Source: Parachlamydia acanthamoebae
GTDB taxonomy: Bacteria > Chlamydiota > Chlamydiia > Chlamydiales > Parachlamydiaceae
NCBI RefSeq assembly: GCF_000875975.1
Contig: NZ_BAWW01000005.1
Coordinates: 62,001-126,000 of the forward strand
DNA length: 64,000 nucleotides
Reading direction: 5' to 3'
The translations under genes were made by a program, and so were the position numbers. The notes beneath the pieces are model-generated. The model saw only the letters and a program-made list of their open reading frames with translations. It was not told where the DNA came from and did not search any database. This document shows positions 8,541-18,288 of the stretch, piece by piece; within the stretch, counting starts at the first letter, position 1, and each line of letters begins with the position of its first letter.

Positions 8541-9506
8541 TTATGTTGGAACGATCAGCGTGCATGTATGCGGAATAACAGCTAATGAAATGCAGTATGG
8601 CTTGGGAGCTCTCGAATCAATATACCACCATTGCCCTTCATCGTCTTTACGCAGTGCGACTAAATGTCCTCGCGTTAAGCTATAAGTCGCGTTAACGCCT
8701 GGTGGAGAAGGCATATGATAATCTGTAAAGCCTATATTGGCGATAATGACCCATTTTGCATCGTTTCCTATGTAATTTTCCATCGCTTGTTGCTTCGAAT
8801 TCTCGATGCCAGGTAATTCGTTAATAACAGAGTCTTTTACTGATTGCGTAAATTCCTTTTCTAAAATGTACTTTAAAATACCGATATCGACATCAACATT
8901 TTCTGGTTCATCAATTAAAGCTTGAGCGTCATCTTCTCCATACTGGTGAACTGCGACGAAACCATCTTTCACTAATTCTAGAAATCTATCTTGCAACAAA
9001 GCATCTGCTTGCATGGCATTGTTAATGCAATAACGGCCACAATGACCCAATCCTAAGCCCTGTTCATTAATTCTTTTTATTTTGCCTGAGTCTTTGATTA
9101 TTCTTATTCCATTCAATTGGGCTTGTGTCATTCGATGCGGAGTTGCCGTACTGCTGTAGTTATCCATTAAAAAGCCGTGTTCGTCCGGAGTCATCTTTTG
9201 AATGTCTTTTGGATGAAGGTTTTTTAAACTCTCAGCTGAAATGCGTTTAAATGATCGCCTTGCTACTTTATTTACATCACCGGCACTTGAAGATTGCAGT
9301 GGAGATGTTCGCCCCTGTAATTTTTTTAAACCACAATAAATACCGCACCCTGCATGCAAAAGCCCAAAAGTAAAGATTCCTAGGAGGACACTCTTTTTTA
9401 AATTTTTTTTTCGCTCTTCGGGGGTAGGAGAATCCTTTGGAAAAAAAATATAATGATTGTAAAAGTTCCATTCGGATGAATGATTTGAATGAAGAGAGTG
9501 AGTCAT
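8541..9506 (-). CDS. Josephin-like cysteine protease (putative deubiquitinase effector)
   Basis: The C-terminal half carries the three landmark regions of the Josephin (ataxin-3/JOSD) deubiquitinase fold. First is HCGRYCINNAMQ, aligning with the catalytic-Cys helix (C...LNN.FQ). Second is VDVDIGILKYILE. Third is RGHLVALRK followed by WWYIDSRAPKP, aligning with the His strand (HW..[VL]R) and the Asn/Asp turn (YNLDS...P). Counted from an upstream in-frame GTG at 9551 these are Cys171, His296 and Asp312; from the ATG at 9506 subtract 15. One hydrophobic segment (SVLLGIFTFGLLHAGCGIYC) precedes the domain. Neither start has a clear ribosome site. The known family activity is ubiquitin cleavage; secretion into the host is inferred. 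Confidence 0.75.
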   Translation of the reverse strand: MTHSLHSNHSSEWNFYNHYIFFPKDSPTPEERKKNLKKSVLLGIFTFGLLHAGCGIYCGLKKLQGRTSPLQSSSAGDVNKVARRSFKRISAESLKNLHPKDIQKMTPDEHGFLMDNYSSTATPHRMTQAQLNGIRIIKDSGKIKRINEQGLGLGHCGRYCINNAMQADALLQDRFLELVKDGFVAVHQYGEDDAQALIDEPENVDVDIGILKYILEKEFTQSVKDSVINELPGIENSKQQAMENYIGNDAKWVIIANIGFTDYHMPSPPGVNATYSLTRGHLVALRKDDEGQWWYIDSRAPKPYCISLAVIPHTCTLIVPT

Positions 9507-9700
9507 AATAATTTCACTATTATTTTTTACTATTTTATTACATTCTATCACATTTTTCTAATAAAATCAACAACCAAAAACATTAATAATATCTTTAAAT
9601 TGCCTATCCATTTACTCTCGTTGTTTCCTTGCCTTTTTTTGATAAAACGAGTACTCTAACAACCTTATTCTAGTTTCGTGAATCATAGACGGAGATCTTC

Positions 9701-10000
9701 ATGACTTTAAATAAAGAAACGTTAAAAAATTTAGCGCAACTTAGCCGCATTCGTTGCTCTGAAGAAGAGGAAGAAGCCCTCCTCAAAGACCTTCAAAGTA
9801 TTTTAGATTACATTGATGAGCTTAAGGAAATTGACACAACGGATGTCAAAGCTTGCAATCATGTCTTGGAAGACATTTCAAATGTGACTCGCCCAGATGT
9901 TGTGGGAACAACCCTCCCACGAAAAACATTCTTAGACAACTCCCCTTCACAAGTCAGCGGAATGATCAGAGTTCCTCTTGTGATTAAATCTAAATCATGA
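9701..10000 (+). CDS. gatC: Asp/Glu-tRNA amidotransferase subunit C
   Basis: Small subunit that stabilises the GatCAB complex, which converts mischarged Glu-tRNA(Gln)/Asp-tRNA(Asn) to the correct aminoacyl-tRNA. At 99 residues it shows the family pattern: N-terminal helix (LKNLAQLSRIRCSEEE), ILDYIDELKEIDT, then a region ending in VRPDV-like TRPDVV. It is first in the gatCAB operon; its stop overlaps the gatA ATG by 4 bp (ATGA). Confidence 0.95.
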   Translation: MTLNKETLKNLAQLSRIRCSEEEEEALLKDLQSILDYIDELKEIDTTDVKACNHVLEDISNVTRPDVVGTTLPRKTFLDNSPSQVSGMIRVPLVIKSKS

Positions 10001-11466
10001 GGACGATTGACATGCATCATTTATCTGCAATTGAAATTCGCGACCGTTTTTTACGTGGCGAGGTTTCGGCTATAGCGATTGCCCAACATTTTCTTTCCCG
10101 CATTGAGCAGTATGATTCTCAAGTCGGTGCGTTTCTTTCTGTATTAAAAGATCGCGTTCTACGTAAAGCTGCCGAGCTAGATCGAAAGAAAGCCGCAGGA
10201 GAAAAACTAGGCAAGCTAGCTGGTATTCCCATTGGAATCAAGGACAACATCCACATCGAAGGTGAAATCACCACATGTGCTTCTAAATTTCTGACAAATT
10301 TTAAAGCGCCTTTTTCTTCTACAGCTGTGGCTCTTTTAGAGCAAGAAGATGCTCTATTGATTGGGAAAACGAATTTAGATGAATTTGCGATGGGCTCTTC
10401 AACCGAAAACTCTGCCCTGCAAAAGACATTTAATCCCTGGAACCTAAAGTGTATCCCCGGTGGATCATCCGGAGGATCGGCTGCTGCTGTTGCAGCGCGT
10501 CTTTGCCCAATTGCTCTGGGAAGTGACACGGGTGGATCAATTAGGCAACCTGCTTCACTTTGTGGAGTCGTGGGTTTTAAACCCACTTATGGAAGAGTCT
10601 CCCGTTACGGATTAGTAGCTTACGGATCTTCACTTGATCAGATTGGTCCCATTACAACGAATACTGCCGATGCGGCACTTATCATGGAAGTCTTAGGTCA
10701 ACATTGCACAAAAGATTCAACAAGTCTTTCCTCTGCAACAGAGGATTATTTACATCACTTTGATGGAAATGTTAAAGGGATGAAAATTGGAGTTCCTCGT
10801 CAATTTTTAGAAGGTTTATCAGCTGAACCAAAAGAAATTTTTGAGACCTCCCTAGCTGTTTTCAAAGATTTAGGTGCGGAAATAGTGGATGTGGATTTAG
10901 ACATCCTCAAATACTCATTAGCCGTTTATTACATCCTTGCAACAGCCGAAGCTTCGACAAATTTGGCCCGCTTTGATGGGATCCGTTATGGACATCGCTC
11001 CGCAAAGGCCCAAACTTTGGATGAAGTTTACGAGCTTTCTAAAGAAGAAGGTTTTGGAAGCGAAGTTAAAAGACGTATTATTTTAGGAACATACGTTTTA
11101 TCAGCAGGTTTCCAAGACGCTTATTACAGAAAAGCCCAAAAAGTGCGAACGTTGATGCTTCAAAAATTCAAAGAAGCTTTTCAATTATGCGATTTAGTTG
11201 CAACACCTGTGTGCCCTTGTGCAGCATTTGAAGCTGGAGCGATTAAGACACCTCTGGAAATGTATTTGGAGGATATTTACACCATTTCGAGCAATCTAGC
11301 TGGTGTCCCTGCTATTAGTATTCCAAGTGGCTTCACACAAGATCACAAACCTTTAGGTCTTCAGCTGATTGGCCCTCAAAAGCATGATGTTGCTGTTTTA
11401 CATGCCGCAAATGCCTTTGAACGTGTAACAAATTATCATTCTTTTATCCCTGAGTTCGTGAAATAG
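9997..11466 (+). CDS. gatA: Asp/Glu-tRNA amidotransferase subunit A
   Basis: Amidase subunit that releases ammonia from glutamine or asparagine for the GatB kinase site. The Ser-cisSer-Lys triad is visible as Lys82 (GIPIGIKDNIH), Ser157 (PGGSSGGSAAAVA) and Ser181 (GSDTGGSIRQPAS), with spacing matching characterised GatA. Length 489 residues is normal. The ATG overlaps gatC, and gatB starts 10 bp after the stop. Confidence 0.97.
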   Translation: MRTIDMHHLSAIEIRDRFLRGEVSAIAIAQHFLSRIEQYDSQVGAFLSVLKDRVLRKAAELDRKKAAGEKLGKLAGIPIGIKDNIHIEGEITTCASKFLTNFKAPFSSTAVALLEQEDALLIGKTNLDEFAMGSSTENSALQKTFNPWNLKCIPGGSSGGSAAAVAARLCPIALGSDTGGSIRQPASLCGVVGFKPTYGRVSRYGLVAYGSSLDQIGPITTNTADAALIMEVLGQHCTKDSTSLSSATEDYLHHFDGNVKGMKIGVPRQFLEGLSAEPKEIFETSLAVFKDLGAEIVDVDLDILKYSLAVYYILATAEASTNLARFDGIRYGHRSAKAQTLDEVYELSKEEGFGSEVKRRIILGTYVLSAGFQDAYYRKAQKVRTLMLQKFKEAFQLCDLVATPVCPCAAFEAGAIKTPLEMYLEDIYTISSNLAGVPAISIPSGFTQDHKPLGLQLIGPQKHDVAVLHAANAFERVTNYHSFIPEFVK

Positions 11467-11476
11467 GAGCTTTACC

Positions 11477-12934
11477 ATGACACAAGAGTGGGAAACCATT
11501 ATTGGATTAGAAATCCATGCCGAGTTGAACACAAAATCAAAACTATTCAGTGTAGCTCCAAACCGCTTTGGGGATGAACCGAATACCAACATTACGGAAG
11601 TCTGTACGGGCATGCCAGGAGCTCTGCCTGTTTTAAATCAAGAAGCTGTCCGTAAAGCCGTGCAATTAGGCTGCGCTGTACAAGCGCAAGTAGCACATTT
11701 TAGTACTTTTGACCGAAAGTCCTACTTTTATCCTGATAGCCCGCGTAATTTTCAGATTACTCAGTATGAAAATCCCATTGTTATTGGTGGGACAGTCATT
11801 GCCGAAGTAGATGGAGTCGAAAAAGCTTTCGCTATTCATCATGTCCACCTGGAAGACGATGCAGGGATGCTCAAGCACTTTTCCACTTTTGCTGGAGTTG
11901 ATTATAACCGTGCTGGCGTTCCTCTTGTTGAAATCGTTTCTGAGCCTTGCATGCACACTCCTCAAGAAGCCGTCGCTTATTGTTTGGCGATCAAAGCTAT
12001 TTTACAATACATCGATGCATCTGATTGCAACATGGAAGAAGGTTCTCTGCGGGTGGATGCTAACATTTCTGTTCGTCCCAAAGGGGAAAAAGGATTTCGA
12101 AATAAAATTGAAATTAAAAACATGAATTCCTTTAGCAATATGGAAATGGCTTTAACTGCAGAAATCAAACGGCAAATTCGTGAATATACGAGCCGTCCAG
12201 ATGAGCCACACACATCGATTATTAAGCAGGCCACTTATCGTTGGGATCCGGACCGCAAAGAAACGGTTCTGATGCGGACGAAAGAATCTGCGGATGACTA
12301 TCGTTATTTTCCAGAACCCGATTTAGTTCCAATTTTTTTAACTGATGCATATATTGAAGAGATTAGAAGATCCCTTCCGGAGCTTCCTCTACAAAGAGAA
12401 AGACGCTATGTCAGTGAGCTAGGTCTTTCTGCTCACTCTGCTTTTGTCTTAACAAGCGATAAAAAGCTGGCCGATTATTTTGAAGAGGCACTAAAAATAA
12501 GCTCTAATGCACGTAGTTTATGCAACTGGCTCATTGTCGAGTTTGCCGGTCGCTATAAAGAAAGCGGTAAATCAGTTATTGAAAGTGGTATTACAGCAGC
12601 GCATGTGGGCGAACTGATTAACATGATTGATCAGAAAGAAATTACAGGAAGAATCGCAAAATCGGTAGCGGATGAGATGGTGTTACACCCTGAAAAATCC
12701 CCTAAGCAAATTGTGAAGGAAAATCCCGATTTCTCACCTGTACACGATCAAGCTGAAATTGAAAAGCTTGTGACACAAGTTTTAGCAGATAATCCACAAT
12801 CAATCGCCGATTTTAAGGCAGGCAAAGATAAAGCTTTTGCTTTCCTCGTCGGACAAGTGATGAAGCTGACCAAAGGAAAAGCCTCTCCTGAAGTTGTTAA
12901 TGAACTTTTAAAACAAAAAATTCACTCTTCATAA
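11477..12934 (+). CDS. gatB: Asp/Glu-tRNA amidotransferase subunit B
   Basis: Kinase/tRNA-binding subunit that phosphorylates the mischarged Glu or Asp and uses channelled ammonia. The N-terminus WETIIGLEIHAELNTKSKLF and the block DRKSYFYPDSPRNFQITQYE are diagnostic. The C-terminal YqeY-like helical tail ends in KGKASPEVVNELLKQ. At 485 residues it is full length. Last gene of gatCAB; a strong terminator follows at 12993. Confidence 0.97.
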   Translation: MTQEWETIIGLEIHAELNTKSKLFSVAPNRFGDEPNTNITEVCTGMPGALPVLNQEAVRKAVQLGCAVQAQVAHFSTFDRKSYFYPDSPRNFQITQYENPIVIGGTVIAEVDGVEKAFAIHHVHLEDDAGMLKHFSTFAGVDYNRAGVPLVEIVSEPCMHTPQEAVAYCLAIKAILQYIDASDCNMEEGSLRVDANISVRPKGEKGFRNKIEIKNMNSFSNMEMALTAEIKRQIREYTSRPDEPHTSIIKQATYRWDPDRKETVLMRTKESADDYRYFPEPDLVPIFLTDAYIEEIRRSLPELPLQRERRYVSELGLSAHSAFVLTSDKKLADYFEEALKISSNARSLCNWLIVEFAGRYKESGKSVIESGITAAHVGELINMIDQKEITGRIAKSVADEMVLHPEKSPKQIVKENPDFSPVHDQAEIEKLVTQVLADNPQSIADFKAGKDKAFAFLVGQVMKLTKGKASPEVVNELLKQKIHSS

Positions 12935-12992
12935 GCAAAAGATTCTTGATTTGCTTGTAAAATGTCATGTAAGATGAGCAATCTTATTCCCG

Positions 12993-13021
12993 GCCGCTGT
13001 AGAATATATACAGCGGCTTTT
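12993..13021 (+). terminator. Intrinsic terminator after gatCAB
   Basis: Perfect 9-bp stem GCCGCTGTA / TACAGCGGC with a 7-nt loop and a following TTTT, about 60 bp past the gatB stop. Confidence 0.85.
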
Positions 13022-13046
13022 GTGACATTCACGACAAGGAACTTTT

Positions 13047-14039
13047 GTGCTTCGTATACAACGTTCTCTCTATTTTCAGATCGTCGATCTTTATCCAGAA
13101 AAATTAAAGCCTTCTATCCTCTATGTCAAAAGTCGCATAAATGAAGTAATCCATCGCTTTATGACAGGACAAGTAAAACATGGATGTTCTCCGGATTTCG
13201 AACTCCAAAAACAGGGTTTTAAATACATTGCCGGAGAAAAAGATACTAAAATATTTTCCATAAACGAAAATTCTTCTTGGATCATCAAAACGCAACGCCC
13301 TAATTTCTACAAACAATTTATTGGTGTGGAAAATAAACAAGGAAAAGTCGTTTTTGATTTAGAAGGTTGTTTTATGAAGCAAGCCGTATTAGCTTGGGAG
13401 ATGAGAAAAATCATCCACATTCATAAGTTTGACAAATTGAATGTCACAAAAAAATACCTTTGCTCTTATCCTAATAACCTTTTTAAACCTAAAGATGGGC
13501 AATCTAAAAACTATTTTTTCTTTGAAGAATATGTTCAAATAGGAAGCCCGAAAGAAAAGATTGCAACTTTAAATAGCAAATCCCCCGAAGAAATTCAGAT
13601 GATTTCCAAACAACTGTGTGGACTTGTTAAAAAAACAGGCTACACAGGCTTGGATTTAGATAATTTGGCTGTGGATGATCGCGTGACTCTATTTGATACC
13701 AAACCGATGAAGTTGTCGCGCTTTAGCCGCATTTGTATTTCGAAACGACTCAAATGTGCCAGGATTGGTTTGCAAAGTTTTTCAGACAGCCTAATGGGGT
13801 ATGCTTCTCAAAACCCAGGTGAGTATCAGGCATTTAAAATCTTTCAAGAAGATTGTGCCAAAACAATCAAAGAAATTAAAAAAGAAGAGAAGAAACGCAC
13901 TGTGATCGTTATTTTAAAAGTCCTTTCTTGCGTTTCACTTCTTCCGATCCCAATTTATTTGACACTTTACTTTGCTAAAAGAACGTATTCGAATAAACAA
14001 ACCCGCAAAACACTTATGGCTGCACTTCAAGCGGATTAG
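13047..14039 (+). CDS. Kinase-like protein with C-terminal membrane segment
   Basis: No family is recognised with confidence. The start is a GTG with AAGGA six bases upstream. The order of motifs recalls a divergent protein-kinase fold. A hydrophobic-Lys strand (SSWIIKTQRP, Lys81) is followed by a helix with Glu (LAWEMRK), then TGYTGLDLDNLAVDDRVTLF with Asn206 and FDTKP with Asp217, in place of HRD..N and DFG. The classical HRD Asp is shifted and no clear P-loop is seen, so activity may be lost or changed. Residues ~283-310 form a membrane segment followed by a short basic tail. Its 3' end overlaps that of the convergent ABC exporter gene by 26 bp. Confidence 0.65.
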   Translation: MLRIQRSLYFQIVDLYPEKLKPSILYVKSRINEVIHRFMTGQVKHGCSPDFELQKQGFKYIAGEKDTKIFSINENSSWIIKTQRPNFYKQFIGVENKQGKVVFDLEGCFMKQAVLAWEMRKIIHIHKFDKLNVTKKYLCSYPNNLFKPKDGQSKNYFFFEEYVQIGSPKEKIATLNSKSPEEIQMISKQLCGLVKKTGYTGLDLDNLAVDDRVTLFDTKPMKLSRFSRICISKRLKCARIGLQSFSDSLMGYASQNPGEYQAFKIFQEDCAKTIKEIKKEEKKRTVIVILKVLSCVSLLPIPIYLTLYFAKRTYSNKQTRKTLMAALQAD

Positions 14040-15963
14040 ATGCTTGTGCTGTGGATTGGCGATGCATCATCTGCCATAACACGCGGAATCCCTCACACGA
14101 TTGTAAAAGTTCCTCTTTTGTCCCTTCCGCAATTTTTTGCCCTTTTTCTAAATAAATGATGCGATCCGCATCTTCAATTGTAGACAATCTATGGGCAATA
14201 ATAATTTGCGTCATCTGACCACGCAAACGATGGATCGCTTGCTTGATATGGAATTCACTCATCATATCCAAAGAAGAAGTCGCCTCATCCATCACCAAGA
14301 TTGGAGCACTTTTAACAAGAGCGCGGGCTATTGCTAGACGCTGCTGCTGTCCACCTGAGAGATTTTTTCCGGCCTCACAAAGTTCCGTTTTGTACCCTTC
14401 AGGAAGCTGACAAATAAAATCATGTGCATGTGCTTTTTTTGCCGCCTCTTCAATTTGATCAGTCGAAAACCCCCGTCCAAAAGCAATATTTGAAGAAATA
14501 GTATCAAGGAAAAGAAAAGATCTTTGGGGAACAAAGGCAATCATTTCACGTAATGAGCGTTGGGTATAAGCGTTTAATGGTTGTCCATCAATACGAATTT
14601 CCCCTTTCTGTGGATCGTATAAACGTGGAAGCAATTGTACAATTGTCGATTTTCCTGCACCAGTTGGTCCTACAATTGCGACAAATTCCCCTTTGCGAAT
14701 TGTGAAAGAGAGGTCTTTTAAAATCCAGCTCTCTCCATAACGAAAGGAGACATTATCAAATTCAATCTTGTCCTTAAATTCAGAAAAATCTTTTGAGTGC
14801 TCTTGATCTTCAATATGAGGCTTAATATTCATCACCTCTAACATCCTTTCGGCAGCAGCAAGACCTCTCTGAATATGGCTATTTTCTTCGGCAAACTTTT
14901 TGATTGGCTCATAAAATAGATATAATAGCCCACAGTATACGATAATTTCTGAAACACTCATTTTTAAGAAATAGAGACCGTATAGCAAAGTAATCGCCAA
15001 AAAAAACATCGCTATCGTATGCATCACGGGTCGTGAAGAAAGATCATATTTAGCGCTGCGTTGTTCAAGCGTTGCCATGCGATCATTTAAATCACGGTAT
15101 TTGCTGAGTGAAAAGTTTTCCATCGCAAACATTTTAACAGTTTGCACTCCTGCTAAAAAATCAATTAAAACAGAGGCAAAGCGTTCTTGGTTTTGCTGAA
15201 TTTGCTTTGAGATCCGCTTCACTTGCTTGGCAATATACCCAATCGGAATAACAACTAAAGGCAAGCCTAAAAAAACAATAAGGGAAAGCTTCCATGATGC
15301 ATAAAAGCAAAGAAATAAACTCGTTACAATTGTAAAGGGCGTGTGCACATAATTGACCAAACAAGCATTGAGCGCTTCCGCAATTTGGGCAGCATCTCCA
15401 ACAACTCTCGAGGATAAGCTTCCACTATTGTATTGTTGATAAAAGCTCATCGGAAGCGACTGAATATGTTCAAAGTATTGTTGGCGCAAATCTCTACTCA
15501 CCCGAATAGCTAAGATACGAGTAGAAAAACGATAAGCAAAAAGGGTAGATGCTTTAAATAAGGCCACAACAACCAAAAAATAGGCAAGATTTGTGAGATT
15601 TTTGGAAATCGGGAAAATTTGATTCAGTCGTCCTAATACACTGGAAATCAAATCTTTTTTCTTGTGCTGCTGAATAAAATCCTCCGCCACCTGACGAGTT
15701 ACCCCTTCATCTGAAGGGCTCAGCTCATGCCAACGATCCCTCACTTGTTCAAAAGAGACTTCATCATTCACCGATAAATGACCATTCTGCACAGGAGCAA
15801 ATAATTCAAAAAATTCTATCCCCGCAGGACCTTTGGTGATCACACCTAATGCAAACATTTCCAATTGTGAAGCGATTGTCACTAAACACATGGAAACCAT
15901 CGTGAATATAATTAAAAATAAGTGCTTGCGGTTTGTAAGAGCCGCTTTAAATAAATATCTCAT
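14014..15963 (-). CDS. MsbA-type ABC exporter (fused membrane and ATPase domains)
   Basis: Inner-membrane half-transporter, probably a lipid or lipid A flippase by comparison with the chlamydial MsbA-like protein next to accA. The six-helix domain spans ~1-370 and the ATPase ~400-649, with Walker A GPTGAGKS (432-439), signature LSGGQQQRLAIARAL, Walker B ILVMDEATSSLD and the H-loop IIAHRLS. The segment between TM1 and TM2 (residues ~42-120) is a long hydrophilic insertion compared with E. coli MsbA, probably periplasmic. It is last in an ldt-accA-ABC operon (38 bp from accA). Confidence 0.9.
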   Translation of the reverse strand: MRYLFKAALTNRKHLFLIIFTMVSMCLVTIASQLEMFALGVITKGPAGIEFFELFAPVQNGHLSVNDEVSFEQVRDRWHELSPSDEGVTRQVAEDFIQQHKKKDLISSVLGRLNQIFPISKNLTNLAYFLVVVALFKASTLFAYRFSTRILAIRVSRDLRQQYFEHIQSLPMSFYQQYNSGSLSSRVVGDAAQIAEALNACLVNYVHTPFTIVTSLFLCFYASWKLSLIVFLGLPLVVIPIGYIAKQVKRISKQIQQNQERFASVLIDFLAGVQTVKMFAMENFSLSKYRDLNDRMATLEQRSAKYDLSSRPVMHTIAMFFLAITLLYGLYFLKMSVSEIIVYCGLLYLFYEPIKKFAEENSHIQRGLAAAERMLEVMNIKPHIEDQEHSKDFSEFKDKIEFDNVSFRYGESWILKDLSFTIRKGEFVAIVGPTGAGKSTIVQLLPRLYDPQKGEIRIDGQPLNAYTQRSLREMIAFVPQRSFLFLDTISSNIAFGRGFSTDQIEEAAKKAHAHDFICQLPEGYKTELCEAGKNLSGGQQQRLAIARALVKSAPILVMDEATSSLDMMSEFHIKQAIHRLRGQMTQIIIAHRLSTIEDADRIIYLEKGQKIAEGTKEELLQSCEGFRVLWQMMHRQSTAQASNPLEVQP

Positions 15964-16001
15964 GCTAATAAAGGCTTTGTTTTGTGCTAAGAAATTGGAA
16001 A

Positions 16002-16949
16002 CTAAACAGCGAATTGTCCCATCTTTCTAAATTTGAGGTATCGTTGTTCAAGAAGTAAAGGCGGCGGAATCATCTGTAGAATTTGCCATTGATCAATGAT
16101 AAATTTTTTAATATTTGTGTAAACAACCTCGGGATTATGATGTGCTCCCCCTAAAGGTTCGGGAATAATCGCATCAATCACCTGAAGAGGAAGCAAGTTT
16201 TCTGCGTTAAGTTTCAAGGCCGAAGCAGCTTCGACATTCTTTGATGCATCTTTCCATAGAATAGAGGCACAGCCTTCTGGCGAAATCACAGAATAATAAG
16301 CATGCTCTAGCATTCCCACTGTGTCACCAACACCCATCCCTAAGGCCCCCCCGGAGCATCCCTCTCCGATCACAACGACAATAATCGGCGTGGCAATACG
16401 CATCATTTCGCGTAAATTTTGGGCAATTGCCCAGCCTTGGCCACGTTCTTCAGCCTCTAGACCGGGATAAGCACCTTGCGTATCCAGAAGAGATACAACA
16501 GGTAAGTTAAATTTTTCAGCCATACGCATTAATCGCAGAGCTTTCCTAAATCCTTCTGGATTTAGCATTCCAAATTTACGTTCCAAACGACTTTCAGTAT
16601 CATTACCTTTTTCCTGTCCAATTAGAACAAATTTTACACCTTGAATTTTTGCAAGGCCTCCGATAATGGCTCGATCTTCGCCAAAAGTGCGATCTCCACA
16701 CAATTCCTGAAAACTTTCGCACATATTAGTTACATAATCAATTGTGTGTGGACGAGAAGGATGGCGGCAAATCATGATTCTTTGCCAAGGTGTCAATTCA
16801 GAGTAGACCTTCTCTTTTAATTTTTCTAACTTCTGCTCAAGTTTGCGAATTTCTGCTGTAAATAAAGGATTATCTTGATTCTGTTTTTTCAGATGTTCAA
16901 TTGTTTTAATATATTCATTTATTTGTTTTTCATGAGGTAGAACGTCCAA
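16002..16949 (-). CDS. accA: Acetyl-CoA carboxylase carboxyltransferase subunit alpha
   Basis: With AccD, transfers CO2 from carboxy-biotin to acetyl-CoA, the first committed step of fatty-acid synthesis. The N-terminal coiled coil ([21 protein letters not shown]) is followed by [22 protein letters not shown] and the crotonase-fold stretch [20 protein letters not shown]. Length 315 is normal. Middle gene of the ldt-accA-ABC operon; no accD is seen nearby. Confidence 0.97.
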   Translation of the reverse strand: MDVLPHEKQINEYIKTIEHLKKQNQDNPLFTAEIRKLEQKLEKLKEKVYSELTPWQRIMICRHPSRPHTIDYVTNMCESFQELCGDRTFGEDRAIIGGLAKIQGVKFVLIGQEKGNDTESRLERKFGMLNPEGFRKALRLMRMAEKFNLPVVSLLDTQGAYPGLEAEERGQGWAIAQNLREMMRIATPIIVVVIGEGCSGGALGMGVGDTVGMLEHAYYSVISPEGCASILWKDASKNVEAASALKLNAENLLPLQVIDAIIPEPLGGAHHNPEVVYTNIKKFIIDQWQILQMIPPPLLLEQRYLKFRKMGQFAV

Positions 16950-16972
16950 AAATACACTCCTAAATGAGATGT

Positions 16973-17962
16973 TTAATGTAATTCTTTACCAGGCAATTTA
17001 GCCTCGTAAAAATCCTTGACTAACTCAATTACCGTTGGTTTAGTCACAACAATAGCAAAAATTTCTTCTATATCTTCTGTGGCAAGACGAATGCAGCCAT
17101 CGCTTTCGTATTTGCCTAAACTGCTGCGAACTTCGACAAGTTCTCCCCTTTCATTTAGAGCCCAAGGAAGGCCATGAATTCCAAATCCTTTGGCTGGTGC
17201 ACTGCAATCTTCAATTTCTTGTTCAAAAGGAATCCATCGGGTACCAAAGACTCGAATTAATTCTGTTTTCTGTCCTTGATAATAACCCATTTTATTAGGC
17301 TCGTAAATGGCTATCTTATCCCCCAGCTTATACTTTCCCATCGGGGTTAAAGAGCCAGAGGGCTTAGAAGCATCGGGACGGCCTAATCCCACCGCGTATG
17401 TTTTTAAAAGAACACGCTCATCGGATTCAAGATCGTGGTAATAAAACCAGAGTTTTGCTCTCGATAAATCGACTAAAAGGTAAAATTCTAGCGGACGATC
17501 TTCTTTAAACACAGCAAATCGATCGCCTTCTGCAATATCTTGTTTTAAATAATCAGGCTTTCCATTCAAGCTCCGGGCGATAAAGTGACGTGAGGTGTGA
17601 TAGTGCCCTGCATAATCAGATAGCCATGCTGGACGCCCTTTTTGCCAGGAAACTCGGCTTTTATAAGTAATAGTTTCTACAATAGGCAGCTGTGGTGCTG
17701 TGATATTAAATAGTTCAGCAATTCGATTAGCATGTGGAAGCTCAGAATCTGAGCGCATTTTTAAGGGCATTTCAGCTGGAAAAGAAAGCTTTGATAAATT
17801 TTCATCGAGAACTCTAACTTCTTGTTCTAAAACAATATCGCCAGCTGGGACAACCAATTCGCTATCGCCCGTTTTTTTCTTAGAGTTCTTTATTACAGAG
17901 GCAAAAAAAATAGAACCAAATAATAGCACTGAAACAATGATAAATAGCTTAGGAAAATTCAT
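16973..17962 (-). CDS. L,D-transpeptidase (YkuD family), membrane-anchored
   Basis: Periplasmic enzyme expected to form 3-3 peptidoglycan cross-links or attach proteins to peptidoglycan. An N-terminal signal anchor ([19 protein letters not shown]) precedes a ~130-residue linker. The YkuD domain follows, with the active-site block [13 protein letters not shown] and YESDGCIRL, i.e. His263 and nucleophile Cys290 in the H...S.GC.R pattern. Length 329. It heads an operon with accA and the ABC exporter (23-bp gap to accA). Its presence supports a peptidoglycan-like wall in this organism, in line with the murG and murC-ddl genes. Confidence 0.9.
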   Translation of the reverse strand: MNFPKLFIIVSVLLFGSIFFASVIKNSKKKTGDSELVVPAGDIVLEQEVRVLDENLSKLSFPAEMPLKMRSDSELPHANRIAELFNITAPQLPIVETITYKSRVSWQKGRPAWLSDYAGHYHTSRHFIARSLNGKPDYLKQDIAEGDRFAVFKEDRPLEFYLLVDLSRAKLWFYYHDLESDERVLLKTYAVGLGRPDASKPSGSLTPMGKYKLGDKIAIYEPNKMGYYQGQKTELIRVFGTRWIPFEQEIEDCSAPAKGFGIHGLPWALNERGELVEVRSSLGKYESDGCIRLATEDIEEIFAIVVTKPTVIELVKDFYEAKLPGKELH

Positions 17963-18288
17963 TTGCTGCTCCCTGTGATCTTTTTACACAAACTGAACAG
18001 AATCATAAGAGTTCGGAGAAATTTTGCCAATTGAGTTTTAAGATTATCTCAAAGATTCTAATAATAAAAATCTTTTTGATCGATTCAGTCGGTTTCCTCG
18101 GGATCCATAAAGAAGGTTTTCTTACTCCTTCCAGCCTTTACTACGTATGCTCATTACACGTTTTCATAACAAGCTTTACTGTTAAATATTTTATATTTTA
18201 TAAAAAACATAATTAACTATAAAACAACTTAAATTAAACAATCAAATAAATAATAACGGGAAAATCAAGCAAAGAAAAGCGTCATTGG
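17963..18288. other. Intergenic gap, no gene recognised
   Basis: These 326 AT-rich bp separate the start of the L,D-transpeptidase operon from the stop of the next minus-strand gene. A 61-codon plus-strand frame (18031-18216) has no ribosome site and unlikely composition. The gap should contain the operon promoter, but I cannot point to it. Confidence 0.4.

Noticed and set aside
10119-10586. 155-codon frame antisense to gatA
   Set aside because: Lies wholly within a well-conserved gene; it exists because of the codon composition of gatA.
11666-12234. Frames antisense and out of frame to gatB
   Set aside because: Shadows of a complete, recognisable gatB.
18031-18216. 61-codon plus-strand frame in the gap after the L,D-transpeptidase operon
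   Set aside because: No ribosome site, Ile/Phe/Lys-rich composition expected from AT-rich DNA.
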